A DNA stretch of 64,000 nt from WTFY01 sp965220895 (GTDB lineage: Bacteria > Pseudomonadota > Gammaproteobacteria > UBA4575): positions 868,001 through 932,000 of the forward strand of contig OZ244850.1 in NCBI GenBank assembly GCA_965220895.1, written 5' to 3'. The notes under the pieces are model-generated. The model had not been told where the DNA came from and searched no databases. It worked only from the letters and a program-made list of their open reading frames with translations. Shown here piece by piece: positions 54,529 through 63,024 of the stretch. Positions within the stretch are counted from its first letter, which is position 1, and every line of letters begins with the position of its first letter. The translations under genes and the position numbers were made by a program.

Positions 54529-55095
54529 ATGCCTCCTCGCGCGCGAAGGGCTGCCCTTCATACCGTCCTGTTGGTCGGTGAAGGTAAAACCGAGTGCGCG
54601 TTTCTCAGTCACATCAAGTCTCTATACATCAGTCGTGGCTGTGGTGTAAGTGCAAAGATTCGTAATGCACATGGCAAAGGGCCTGATCACGTTGTGGATT
54701 ACGCCATCAGGCTCCGCAGAAATGCAGCATACAATCGGGTCACAGTGTTGCTGGATACTCACTTGGAAATGTCGGCTGCGATGCAAAAGCGTGCCAAGTC
54801 TAAAAAGATCCAGATTATCGGGTCGACACCCTGTATCGAGGGACTACTGCTCAAAATTCTCGATAAGCCCGTGCCGGTCACATGTGCTGAGTGTAAGATA
54901 CGAGTGAATGATGTGCTCCCGACTTCACTGACGAATCCGGACAACTACGAGGTCGACTTTCCTAAGGGCGTTCTGGAGGAACGCAGACATGAAGTTCCAG
55001 AACTGGAAACGTTGTTAGGCTGCTTGTCATTTGATGACTGGAATATGCGCCACGGAACAGATAACAAAAATCGTGATGAAGGTACTGACAAATAA
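54529..55095 (+). CDS. RloB-like protein with TOPRIM-type fold
   Basis: A 188-residue protein starting MPPRARRAALHTVLLVGEGK, where VGEGKTECAFL is the E-motif of RloB/OLD TOPRIM-like domains; VLLDTHLEM carries the DxD-like position and STPCIEGLLLKIL the PCxE block of RloB. The partner ATPase gene lies 11 bp before it. Such pairs behave as abortive-infection or anti-phage modules. Its C-terminal end overlaps the following antitoxin-like gene by 20 bp. Confidence 0.78.
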   Translation: MPPRARRAALHTVLLVGEGKTECAFLSHIKSLYISRGCGVSAKIRNAHGKGPDHVVDYAIRLRRNAAYNRVTVLLDTHLEMSAAMQKRAKSKKIQIIGSTPCIEGLLLKILDKPVPVTCAECKIRVNDVLPTSLTNPDNYEVDFPKGVLEERRHEVPELETLLGCLSFDDWNMRHGTDNKNRDEGTDK

Positions 55096-55639
55096 TTTTA
55101 AAGAGTCCATTCAGGCGCGTGCCCAATGCGAGCCGGCATTTCGTTCAGCCCTGCTGAAAGAAGGCATCGAATGTCTCCTGGCCGGGGATTTTGATACTGG
55201 AAAATCGGTACTGTGGGATTACATCAATGCAACGGTCGGATTTGAGCAATTATCTGAAGCTTTCGGGAAATCGAGTAAAAGCCTCATGCGCATATTCGGG
55301 CCCAAGGGAAATCCACAGGCGAGAAACCTGTTTGCTGTAATCAGCTACCTGCAAGAGTGCGAGGGAATCCACCGGGAAGTCGAAACCAGAAACTTGGCGA
55401 TCATCAGGCGACCGTCATGGTCAACGACTGCGGACTTCGGGCGGGCACCCCCGAGTGGAGAGCCCTCGTTCAGGAGGAGCTTCAGGTCCTCGGCCGTTTC
55501 GGTATTTGACTGTACCGCATCGGCGGCATTGACCAGCGCCGGCAGCCGGATCAGGGGAGGAACACGGCACTGGCCGATGTTGTGGTCAAAGATCTCCTCA
55601 CCTTCTCGCCGATACCGAAGTGCTCCAATTCGCGTTTGA
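55076..55639 (+). CDS. COG3636-type antitoxin with a read-through tail
   Basis: ATG 55076 starts MKVLTNNFKESIQARAQ, then AFRSALLKEGIECLLAGDF and YINATVGFEQLSEAFGKSSK-like DNA-binding sequence, ending ISYLQECEGIHREVETR. This is a HigA2/COG3636 antitoxin of about 105 residues. Normally it stops there; here its stop is lost and the frame continues about 80 residues antisense through a truncated hipA, giving 187 residues. The junction is near 55392. No RelE-type toxin gene is present. Confidence 0.68.
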   Translation: MKVLTNNFKESIQARAQCEPAFRSALLKEGIECLLAGDFDTGKSVLWDYINATVGFEQLSEAFGKSSKSLMRIFGPKGNPQARNLFAVISYLQECEGIHREVETRNLAIIRRPSWSTTADFGRAPPSGEPSFRRSFRSSAVSVFDCTASAALTSAGSRIRGGTRHWPMLWSKISSPSRRYRSAPIRV

Positions 55640-55971
55640 TCGGTGATGGCCAGCAGATAGTCAATTTCGGACAAGGTGCGTTCTTCGCCGGCTTTTCGGA
55701 AGGCACGCCGGATCAGCCGCTGACCCCAGCGATTCGGCGCAGTATCGCGCAAGGCTCCAGGCAACGCTGAATTTTCCGACCTGGTGTAGATCGACCGTCG
55801 TTCGAGTGGCAGGTTCGCCGGATCAAGGGCAAATGCATCCGGTCGTTCGAGCCATTCATCCGTGTATTCAAAGACGGAGCTTTGCCCGCGACGTCTGGCA
55901 ATGTAGTAACAACGGCCAACGAAAAATCTCTGTCCATCGTGGTCGATGAAGACCTCAAGGGTATCCGTCAT
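55345..55971 (-). pseudogene. hipA, truncated after about 190 residues
   Basis: The start is intact (ATG 55971, overlapping hipB by 4 bp). The N-subdomain (ENSALPGALRDTAPNRWGQR) and the glycine-rich loop GSPLGGARPKSAVVDHDGRL are present, but after LMIAKF similarity ends near 55392 as the frame enters the antitoxin gene on the other strand. The catalytic loop and the metal motif are missing, so no kinase activity is expected. This is a recombination breakpoint. Confidence 0.8.
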
Positions 55972-56303
55972 GACGGCTTGCGAGACCGACGACGTGCCCG
56001 TACTTTCTTGGGCAGCCGTTCCTCTTCGATATCCAGTCCGAGGGAGTCGATGCTGCGGTCGGCGGTCTGTGCGAGACCGTCGGTGAGTCCCAGGATGGCC
56101 AGCACCGTCGCATAGACACCCATGGAGACCGAGGGGTCGCCGCGTTCAACCTTGTAGAGCGTGCCGCGGCTGATGAATGCACGCTCAGCCATCGAAACCG
56201 TAGAGATGCGACGTTTCTTGCGTGCAATAGAGATGTCCTCGCCAAGCTTTGCGAGAGACTGTCTAGCGGCTCTTGGGAGCGTTTGTGTGGCTAGGGTTTT
56301 CAT
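55968..56303 (-). CDS. HipB-like XRE antitoxin of the truncated hipA
   Basis: A 111-residue protein with a helix-turn-helix (MAERAFISRGTLYKVERGDP) and a basic C-terminus (RARRRSRKPS). It overlaps the truncated hipA by 4 bp. The promoter region has a strong 10-bp inverted repeat, so it may still be expressed and act as a regulator without its toxin. Confidence 0.83.
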   Translation of the reverse strand: MKTLATQTLPRAARQSLAKLGEDISIARKKRRISTVSMAERAFISRGTLYKVERGDPSVSMGVYATVLAILGLTDGLAQTADRSIDSLGLDIEEERLPKKVRARRRSRKPS

Positions 56304-56307
56304 AATA

Positions 56308-56357
56308 TGTCTTATATTATAACCAATATAGTATTATATTGTTATATATATAAGACA
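56308..56357 (-). promoter_or_regulatory. Inverted repeat upstream of hipB at 56 kb
   Basis: TGTCTTATAT (56308-56317) and ATATAAGACA (56348-56357) are exact complements, separated by 30 bp of AT-only sequence. The left arm begins 5 bp from the hipB start. A HipB operator pair or a cruciform-prone site is likely. Confidence 0.5.
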
Positions 56358-56387
56358 ATATTAGCTAAATTCAGTCATTTGTAATAA

Positions 56388-56535
56388 TTGCATAAAGTAT
56401 CAATATTTGCTCACCCCATGCTTGCAGACTCGCTGGCTTTCCGGAGTGGTACGGCACTGTACAAGTTGCACATCGATCCACCGGCACGTTATTCCGAGGA
56501 TGTCGATCTCGTACAGGTTCGGGCTTCCCCCTTGC
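56388..56535 (+). pseudogene. AbiEii-type nucleotidyltransferase fragment
   Basis: One frame reads LAFRSGTALYKLHIDPPARY and SEDVDLVQV, the active-site core of AbiEii/DUF1814 toxins (RGGTALxK ... SEDIDLV). Only about 45 residues survive; the fragment is cut on the right by the next hipA and on the left by the AT-rich promoter region. A remnant of a lost TA locus. Confidence 0.68.
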
Positions 56536-56550
56536 TCGCTACAATCTCCA

Positions 56551-57831
56551 TCATCGCAGATCCTCTGCCGTGCCTTCAAAGACAAAGTCATTCAGAAAGA
56601 TACGCTCGCCAAACTGATTGCGCTCAACTTCAGTCAATGAGGCTTCCTCGCAGATGTCGTTCCATCCATCCCGGATGGTGCCGATCTGCCGGGCGATGAT
56701 GTCCTTCGCTGCTTTCTCGCTGAGCTGGAAACTGGGTGCGGCCCCAAGGCAGTTCGACAGTGTGCTCGCCCGATTGTCTCCGACGACCAGCATGGCCTGG
56801 CTGGCCACATTGCCGGTGCGGTTTTGCGGGCAGATGTCGTAGGCCGGTGTCAAAGTCAGGTACTTGCCGTCCCAGAAGCCTGCATGGTTGCGGGCGTGAT
56901 CGTCCGTGTTGCCACACAGGATGTTGAACACGAGTCGTCCGTAGAGTTCGTGCAGCGTCGACTTCGGCGAGGTGAAGCGGTGCCGAATGATTTCTGCAAG
57001 GTCTTCATAGCTGGCGTAGCGTGCCATCATTTCATCGAGACCGGACAGGGTCAGCGCCGAGACCATGGCCTTGCGCGCCCAGCCGTCTTTCGTCCTTGTG
57101 CGATCAAAGCGCTCGACCAGCAGCACGTCCTTGCCGGCAACGTGCTCAAGGCGCACCGGGGCGACATCAAGGCCCGCCATGGCTGCAAGGCGCATGGCGA
57201 CATACTCCGCCTTCACGATGCTGTAGGTGTCGGTCGAAGACGAGAACTTGGCGATCATCTTTGTGTCACCGTCCTGGATCATCGCCTTTGGGCGCGCACC
57301 GCCGAGCGACGTACCGTGGAGCAGCGCCTGATCGAGGTCGGGTGTCAGCGGCTCGCCTTTCTCGACTTTCTCGGCGACGCTCAACAGCTCTTCGAGCGTC
57401 GCGTTTTGAGCAACGCGCGGCACATACTCGACAGGGGAGTGCTGGAAGTCCAGCGCGCCAGTGCGCTCGGAGCCGGACTCCAGCAGATAGGCCAGCTCGT
57501 CGAGCACAGCGATATCGACCTCCCTGCCCTTGCGCCCGAAGGTCCGGTTCAGGATGACGCGGCGTCCCCACGCATCGGGCGCAGCATCGCGCAGACATCC
57601 GGGCATGCTCAGCCCGGCCCCGGGCGCAATCGCTCCTCTGCGCAACGGCAGTTCCGGTTCATAGATCGGAATGCGTCCATCCAGATCCAGGTAGCTCTGA
57701 CCGTAGTTGAAGATCAGCCGGTTGCCGTCACGCGCGATGCGACCGGCGACAACCGGTGCCGTCGCACCAGGCAGCCATATCCAGACATAGGCTTCCTCCG
57801 GTGCTGTCGTGTCGGGGCGATCAGAAGTCAT
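56551..57831 (-). CDS. hipA: HipA-family kinase (second complete copy)
   Basis: A 426-residue HipA-type kinase. SMPGCLRDAAPDAWGRRVIL in the N-subdomain, GTSLGGARPKAMIQDGDTKM, the catalytic loop CGNTDDHARNHAGF at about residue 309, and LTPAYDICPQ all are present. It differs clearly from the copies at 18 and 61 kb, so it is an independent acquisition. It overlaps its hipB by 11 bp. It is flanked on the left by the AbiEii remnant. Confidence 0.88.
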   Translation of the reverse strand: MTSDRPDTTAPEEAYVWIWLPGATAPVVAGRIARDGNRLIFNYGQSYLDLDGRIPIYEPELPLRRGAIAPGAGLSMPGCLRDAAPDAWGRRVILNRTFGRKGREVDIAVLDELAYLLESGSERTGALDFQHSPVEYVPRVAQNATLEELLSVAEKVEKGEPLTPDLDQALLHGTSLGGARPKAMIQDGDTKMIAKFSSSTDTYSIVKAEYVAMRLAAMAGLDVAPVRLEHVAGKDVLLVERFDRTRTKDGWARKAMVSALTLSGLDEMMARYASYEDLAEIIRHRFTSPKSTLHELYGRLVFNILCGNTDDHARNHAGFWDGKYLTLTPAYDICPQNRTGNVASQAMLVVGDNRASTLSNCLGAAPSFQLSEKAAKDIIARQIGTIRDGWNDICEEASLTEVERNQFGERIFLNDFVFEGTAEDLR

Positions 57832-58159
57832 CTTTTATCTTTGCCGCTCCCGTGCGAACGGATTGCGGCAGTAGGATGAGCTTGTCGCGTTCCATCGACA
57901 GATGACGTGTCAGCGTTGCTGGTTCGGCTTCAAACAGGCGCAGCCCGATAATGGCAGCCACCTCAAAGACTGCACCGATGGAGGAGCCCATCCCCCCTTT
58001 CTCAATGCGGTGCACAAGGCCACGTGAAATCCCGGCACGCTCAGCGACCTCGGCGATCGTGAGGCCGCGTTCGATGCGCGCGTTACGGATCATCATCCCG
58101 AGAAGTTCTGTGGCTTCGCGGCTATAGCGGGAATAGCTTCTGTGTGCAGGCTTGACCAT
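57821..58159 (-). CDS. hipB: HipB-type XRE antitoxin (second complete copy)
   Basis: A 112-residue protein, start MVKPAHRSYSRYSREATELL, with a helix-turn-helix (TIAEVAERAGISRGLVHRIE). ATG 58159 is preferred to distant upstream starts, which fall in the AT-rich promoter. It overlaps hipA by 11 bp. Two AATAGG-type direct repeats upstream are probable operators. Confidence 0.85.
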   Translation of the reverse strand: MVKPAHRSYSRYSREATELLGMMIRNARIERGLTIAEVAERAGISRGLVHRIEKGGMGSSIGAVFEVAAIIGLRLFEAEPATLTRHLSMERDKLILLPQSVRTGAAKIKDDF

Positions 58160-58177
58160 CACTAACTTTGCTCCATA

Positions 58178-58223
58178 AATAGGATATAATAAACTTTCAT
58201 GTACTATTAATAGGTCATAATAA
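58178..58223 (-). promoter_or_regulatory. Direct-repeat operators of the second hipBA
   Basis: AATAGGATATAATAA (58178-58192) and AATAGGTCATAATAA (58209-58223) match at 13 of 15 positions and start 31 bp apart (about three helical turns). They lie 19 bp upstream of hipB and include a TATAAT box. Confidence 0.5.
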
Positions 58224-58483
58224 CAGATTTTGAGTAGTGGCGGGTATATATTCGATAAATAGATAGAACCCATACCTGGAGGAAGAGATTCAGTGCAGGA
58301 TGCAAAAAGGTGGCAACTTCCATTTTAGTCTGTGAGCCATACTTGACCGTGTATTGATGTCCTGGAGCTCAATCGGCATGCCGGTGAAACTGAAAAAAAA
58401 ACATTGGCCAGGGTGTTACGCATGAGACGAGCAAAGCCGTCAATGAAATTGTACGGGCTCCAGTGTTCATCATCGGCAAGGAC

Positions 58484-58590
58484 AAAATGCTGCCTTAAGG
58501 GCATTGAACCCGGCCGAACCGGAGCGAATCACCGAGTTCGATGCCGATGCCACCCTCTGCGGGAGCGAGGCATTCAAGGGTCATTTAAGA
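58484..58590 (+). repeat. Degenerate copy of the repressor 3' end (copy 3)
   Basis: AGGGCATTGAACCCGG, GGAGCGAATCACCGAG, TTCGATGCCGATGCCACC and CTCTGCGGG to TTCAAGGG follow, in order, the last 100 bp of the S24 repressor gene, with more changes than copy 2. It lies in a stretch (58224-59038) with no intact gene and marks the right edge of the HipA/RloB cargo. Confidence 0.75.
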
Positions 58591-58643
58591 CTACCACGTG
58601 AGTGTGCCCAGAACTCTAAAATGAAATCCAGGAAAATCATCCA

Positions 58644-58766
58644 ATGGCGAATGATCACACTGACATAGAAGGCAAGGCTGTTCGGTACGCCAAAGAAAAT
58701 AAAAAGAAATCTATAGAGAGAGCCAGAAAAAGATTCTGGACAATGCAGCCAACTGATCCAAGCTGA
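58644..58766 (+). pseudogene. Possible zeta-toxin N-terminal fragment
   Basis: A 40-codon frame, MANDHTDIEGKAVRYAKENK and KKSIERARKRFW, then stop. KAVRYAKENKKK resembles the short N-terminal stretch before the P-loop in some chromosomal zeta toxins, but the P-loop itself is missing. Weak evidence. No other gene was found between 58224 and 59038. Confidence 0.3.
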
Positions 58767-59038
58767 ATACAGGAACCTTGAATCCGGGCGTAGCGTGCTC
58801 GGTGGTTAGCGCGACCCGATCGCGGTCAAAATAGACTCTCGCTCTGAACAAGCTGCACTCGCCAGACACAGCACAGATTCCGGATGTGGCGTGGGTGCAA
58901 GAATGACCGCAGGGGATCCGGCAGACGAATGAAAAACGGCGTGCGTGAGCAGAAGCATTGGGCCGGGGAATACCCGCAGTTAGGAACGGCACTGCCCGCC
59001 ACTGAGCCCCTGTGTTTCGAAATAGCTCAGTCCCGAAA

Positions 59039-59887
59039 CTACGCCGCAATTTCGATTAAGTGATGGGCGGCCTCAACCGATGAAGCCGAGGTGTACAGGC
59101 TGATATCACGCCTGGAGGCTTCATGTGCTAGTTCACCCACAAATTCACTTACCTCGGCAGAACCGCTGTTTTCTTCCGGGATTCTCAAAAGCAGTTCACA
59201 CAATGCCGGCTTGAACAACGCATCACCATCGCGCAGCCGGTCGAGCTGCCACAGCTTGCTCTGTGCCCGCACAAGGGCATGCTGAAAACTTCCGTTTTCA
59301 GAAATCGCATCAAACTGGGCAGCATATTTTTCGGAGATGAAATCGAACTTGAAGGGAACCCCGGAACCATGGATCTGGAACTTGCGCTGAAAGCAGTCGT
59401 CGAAGTCGTGCCTGTTCATTTGAACGGCTGCGATGATTTGTTTCCTCCAGTCTTCGGGCGCTGACCGTTCGGACCTTTTTGCAGTCTTCACCTTCTCGGC
59501 ATTGAAAGCGACACTGAAGGATGAGCTGTGCATGGCCGATACCAGCAACCCGTCATCGATGTTCTTGGCCAGCGTTGTTTTCTCATTCCCCAGGTAGAAG
59601 CCGTCCAAAGGCGGGGTCCAGCTGGAGGACAGCGGATTCACGGAATAGAATTTCTCAGCGGCATCGACACAGAACTGCAGGGCTTCCCCGATGCGTCTGC
59701 CAAACTCCTCGCCGTAGATCTTTTTAAGTTTTTGGACGGGAAGCAACTTGGCTGCGATCAATGACTGGTCCTCTCCTTTCACGATCGTCCCAATCGAAAT
59801 CCTTTCACCGGAATGCGGAATGGGCTCCATCTGGATACTTCGCCAGGAAAGTCCGTATTCAGGGAGTGCGGGGAATTGGGATTTCAT
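59039..59887 (-). CDS. DUF3037-like partner of a HipA-like kinase
   Basis: A 282-residue protein, start MKSQFPALPEYGLSWRSIQM. The N-terminal PIPHSGERISIGTIVKGEDQ-like block and the following IYGEEFGRRIGEALQFC are reminiscent of DUF3037, the usual partner of HipA_2-type kinases; the rest (an all-helical C-terminus) is not recognised. It overlaps the upstream kinase-like gene by 4 bp, so the two are likely translated together. Confidence 0.6.
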   Translation of the reverse strand: MKSQFPALPEYGLSWRSIQMEPIPHSGERISIGTIVKGEDQSLIAAKLLPVQKLKKIYGEEFGRRIGEALQFCVDAAEKFYSVNPLSSSWTPPLDGFYLGNEKTTLAKNIDDGLLVSAMHSSSFSVAFNAEKVKTAKRSERSAPEDWRKQIIAAVQMNRHDFDDCFQRKFQIHGSGVPFKFDFISEKYAAQFDAISENGSFQHALVRAQSKLWQLDRLRDGDALFKPALCELLLRIPEENSGSAEVSEFVGELAHEASRRDISLYTSASSVEAAHHLIEIAA

Positions 59888-60696
59888 GTTTTCTCCTCGG
59901 ATTTGTCGTTTGGAACCGGGTGGTTCCCCAGGTCCAGCTGTGTTTGCCGGATGCCGATACTGGTGGTGATGATGTCGTGCATGGCAGGGATCCTGTCCCT
60001 GAGAAAACTGATATGGCGGGCATAGTGGGCTTCACTGCCAGGCAGGTTGTCTGGCCTGAGCAACTTCAAAACTTCTTCCCAGTTGATTTTCTTGTATTGC
60101 TGCACCCGTTTCATGGCATTTTCCCGCAATCGCCATAACTCAATTTCCGACATGGGCTGTGACAGCAATTGCAGCAGTGAAGAGTTCGCGGGAGTCCCCG
60201 GTGAAGCATAGTTCGGCAGTGCTTCATCATGGTCGATCAGCCAGTAGACTCCTGTGCCGTCATAGATCAGGTTGTCAGGGAGCCGGTCGCGATTGAAAAT
60301 CCATTCATCGAATACGGCACAATTGGTCAAATCCGGCTCCTTCCAGCCATGAGCCAGATTGTCCAGATCAGCACTCCTGATGGAGAAGGTAGGACATTCG
60401 CGATCCTTCCTCAACCCGAACGCGATGTTCTGTCCGTTACCCACGTGGCCACCCACATAGGAAGGATCCACGTACACGTAATAAGCCTGTGGGATCGGCA
60501 ACCCCAGCTTGCGGGCAAGGGTTGCACAAAGTGCCTCCCTCGCAATATCTTCAATGTTGAGAAGTTTCAAGTGGGCCTGCGTTCGTTCCCTGTCCGTCTG
60601 CACGTCCGCCAAAAAGGTTCGGCCTTTTCGGGAATTCACTGGCTCGACAGGCTGAATCGCTGTGCCAAGCTGAATGTTTGCATCGTTCAGTAGCAT
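59884..60696 (-). CDS. HipA_2-type kinase-like protein
   Basis: A 270-residue protein, start MLLNDANIQLGTAIQPVEPV. VFDEWIFNRDRLPDNLIYDG is the HipA-like catalytic loop (NxDRxxxNL), and YWLIDHDEALPNYA the metal-binding motif; YYVYVDPSYVGGHVGN and IARKLGLPIP precede them. It lacks the HipA N-subdomain and belongs to the short HipA_2 class. Its promoter is probably in 60697-60900, which has no gene. The system resembles a two-gene kinase/partner module and not a normal hipBA. Confidence 0.75.
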   Translation of the reverse strand: MLLNDANIQLGTAIQPVEPVNSRKGRTFLADVQTDRERTQAHLKLLNIEDIAREALCATLARKLGLPIPQAYYVYVDPSYVGGHVGNGQNIAFGLRKDRECPTFSIRSADLDNLAHGWKEPDLTNCAVFDEWIFNRDRLPDNLIYDGTGVYWLIDHDEALPNYASPGTPANSSLLQLLSQPMSEIELWRLRENAMKRVQQYKKINWEEVLKLLRPDNLPGSEAHYARHISFLRDRIPAMHDIITTSIGIRQTQLDLGNHPVPNDKSEEKT

Positions 60697-60900
60697 GTTT
60701 GATACGCAGGATCAGGACGATCAACCTGAAAGCCAACCTCGCTTCAAAAGTCTAGTCCCTGTACCTAGACTGTCAATGCACAGGTCTGTGCATTTGAAGT
60801 GGAAATTCTGTTGATAAGATTTGTGCCGCATAGGCTGGATGCGTACCTCAAGGATTAAACGGGTGATCGTCCTGTTCACTTAGGGGATCCGAGTCCTCTG

Positions 60901-62124
60901 CTATGCCATCGGGATGGTTTTGATGTGTGAGTCGATGGCGTCCATCACATTGCGCATCAAGGGCAGGTGGTTCTTTTCCGCCTCCCAGTGCTGATGGAAC
61001 AAGGCAGCCGTCTCCCTGGCCGTATCCAGCACCAGCTTTTCCGGCAAGCGCGCTTTCGCAGCAAGATGCACCAACTCGTCGTCGGTGAATTCATCAAAGC
61101 GCTTGGTGCGACTGACCTTCAGTGCAGCCCGGTCATAGGGAAGGTAGGCGATCGTCGAGACGAAGTCGTAGGCAGGTGCCAGGGCCGCGCGGCGCTGGTC
61201 CGGATAGATCAGCGACCAGTTCTTGAGGTGCATATCGCCATTGCCGATCAGCGTGTTGAACGTCAATCGCCGGACAAACTCGCAGACGTCATTCAGGGTA
61301 CCCTCCGCCCCGATGACCCTGGCGATGCTACGGGTACTGCCCTTGTTGTACTTGGCTTCGGGGTAAACGCCGAAGACCTGTGCAAAGTCCTCAATGTGCT
61401 CACCCCTGCCGTTCGAAAGCCGGTCGAAGCGCTCGATGACGAGCGCCTGTCCCTTGAGTCTGCCGAACCCTTCGGGCAGGTTGTCTATCGCATCGAGATC
61501 AACCAGGTCCAGGGCCGGCACATCCATGCCCAGCAGGCGGGCCAGCGTCATCATCGAGTACTCGTTCTCCGGCACGCCTTCGAATTCAAGGGAAGGCAAC
61601 TTGATGATCCAGGCCCCGCCGATGCCTTTCGCCGGGATACCCAGCCCGGAGCGCATCTCCCCGAGGGCCGAGAACTTGAGCTGCACACCGGCCAGAGAAA
61701 AGCGCAGCGCCTGATCGTGGTGATCCCGTCTTTCCGGGCCTTCTTCGTCGGCCTGCAGGGGCCAGTCATCATCATCGGAGGCGCGAATCGTGATCGCCCC
61801 GGGCAGATCACGGCCCAGGGCCCAAAGCAGGAAGAACTCCCGTTTGGGGTTGACCCCGGCGCGCTGGGCCAGGTACGTGCGCATGCGGCCCTCCGGCAAC
61901 AGGTTGGAAAAAAATGGCATCACCCGCGTCTGATACGACGGGAATTCAGTCATCAATTTCCCGAACTGGTCCTTGAAGCCGAGCCCGAGCACGGCCCGGT
62001 TCCCATCGCTGATGTATTCGTCACGGAAGGTGAAGAGGGTGCGGTCCCCCTGTACCCGGGTCAGCGTACCGACCGCCACCCCGTGGAGCAGGACATCCAG
62101 GGCCGTGATATCAGCCACCCTCAT
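60901..62124 (-). CDS. hipA: HipA-family kinase (third complete copy)
   Basis: A 407-residue kinase. MRVADITALDVLLHGVAVGT starts an N-subdomain with MPFFSNLLPEGRMRTYLAQR; LRFSLAGVQLKFSALG replaces the usual glycine-rich loop; GNGDMHLKNWSLIY at about residue 297 is the catalytic loop and LAPAYDFVST the metal motif. It is of the YjjJ/longer HipA type. ATG 62124 overlaps its hipB by 14 bp. It is intact. Confidence 0.87.
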   Translation of the reverse strand: MRVADITALDVLLHGVAVGTLTRVQGDRTLFTFRDEYISDGNRAVLGLGFKDQFGKLMTEFPSYQTRVMPFFSNLLPEGRMRTYLAQRAGVNPKREFFLLWALGRDLPGAITIRASDDDDWPLQADEEGPERRDHHDQALRFSLAGVQLKFSALGEMRSGLGIPAKGIGGAWIIKLPSLEFEGVPENEYSMMTLARLLGMDVPALDLVDLDAIDNLPEGFGRLKGQALVIERFDRLSNGRGEHIEDFAQVFGVYPEAKYNKGSTRSIARVIGAEGTLNDVCEFVRRLTFNTLIGNGDMHLKNWSLIYPDQRRAALAPAYDFVSTIAYLPYDRAALKVSRTKRFDEFTDDELVHLAAKARLPEKLVLDTARETAALFHQHWEAEKNHLPLMRNVMDAIDSHIKTIPMA

Positions 62125-62707
62125 CCTCGTCCAAACGATAGGCCGGGCGCGCGGGCGCATCATCCTCTGGTGCTTCGCTTCCATGGGCCAGTTCATTGCG
62201 CAGGCGAACGATCCGCTCAAACGCCGCCTTCAGGGAAACCATGCGCTCACGGTCGTTGGAATACTCCCCTACCAGATCCTCCACTGTCTGGATCACTGCA
62301 AGCCGGGACTGTGGAATCCGCGCATGCGCCAACCCGTTCAACTGGCGTTGCACCTGGGCCACCTCCGGCACGGTAGGATGCTTTTGCATGAGGCGGTCGA
62401 CCCTCTCCTGCAATCGACTCAGCTCCCTGGGCACTGTGAAGGCGGACTTCTCCTCGAGCCCTTTCGTGTTACGTACCAGGGCCTGCACGGCCGTGACGCT
62501 TTTGCGCGGCACGAGCATGACCTCCAGACCCAGCACGCGGGCCAGTTCGACCAGGCTCGAGATCCGCAAGTCCACCGCCCCGTTTTCGATTTTCGAGATG
62601 TGCCCCTGGGGCACGCCGGCCTGGATACCGAGCGCACGCTGGCTGAGCGCTTGGGCCTCCCGGGCATGCTTGAGCGCTTGGGTGATAGGTTCAGTGGTGT
62701 AGGTCAT
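62111..62707 (-). CDS. hipB: XRE regulator of the third hipA, extended C-terminus
   Basis: A 198-residue protein with an N-terminal helix-turn-helix (LSQRALGIQAGVPQGHISKI) followed by VTAVQALVRNTKG and an extra C-terminal domain of about 110 residues (LMQKHPTVPEVAQVQRQLNG; DLVGEYSNDRERMVSLKAAF), much longer than HipB. The extension is not recognised; it may bind the kinase or a ligand. Overlaps hipA by 14 bp. Confidence 0.83.
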   Translation of the reverse strand: MTYTTEPITQALKHAREAQALSQRALGIQAGVPQGHISKIENGAVDLRISSLVELARVLGLEVMLVPRKSVTAVQALVRNTKGLEEKSAFTVPRELSRLQERVDRLMQKHPTVPEVAQVQRQLNGLAHARIPQSRLAVIQTVEDLVGEYSNDRERMVSLKAAFERIVRLRNELAHGSEAPEDDAPARPAYRLDEDEGG

Positions 62708-62721
62708 GGTAATCCATTATT

Positions 62722-62733
62722 CTTAATCATAAG
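62722..62733 (-). promoter_or_regulatory. Palindrome upstream of the third hipB
   Basis: CTTA-ATCA-TAAG is a small dyad 15 bp before the hipB start, with an adjacent TAATATAATATAC stretch. The 317-bp region 62708-63024 is AT-rich on the left and has no gene. Confidence 0.35.
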
Positions 62734-63024
62734 ACTAATATAATATACTTTAATAGATCAAGTATGAATTATTATTCAGATTTTGATATATAAATACAAA
62801 TCTATACAGACTCAAAATACAAAATTATAGTTCAGATCAGAATTCGTACATGAGGATGTCCGCCCGCATTCGACCCAGGCAGCTGCCGAGGTGACCTCGT
62901 GCAAATTCCTTTCCTGTATCCGGGTTGGCATAATCACCCGGTCAATCGGGCCGACGCACAACACCCCCGTACTGGACAGGGTTCTTAGTCCAGGATAGAA
63001 ACACCCCCTTGTGAGGAGGCATAC

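Noticed and set aside
60967..62376. 469-codon + frame opposite the third hipA
   Set aside because: Shadow of the kinase gene; no recognisable motif.
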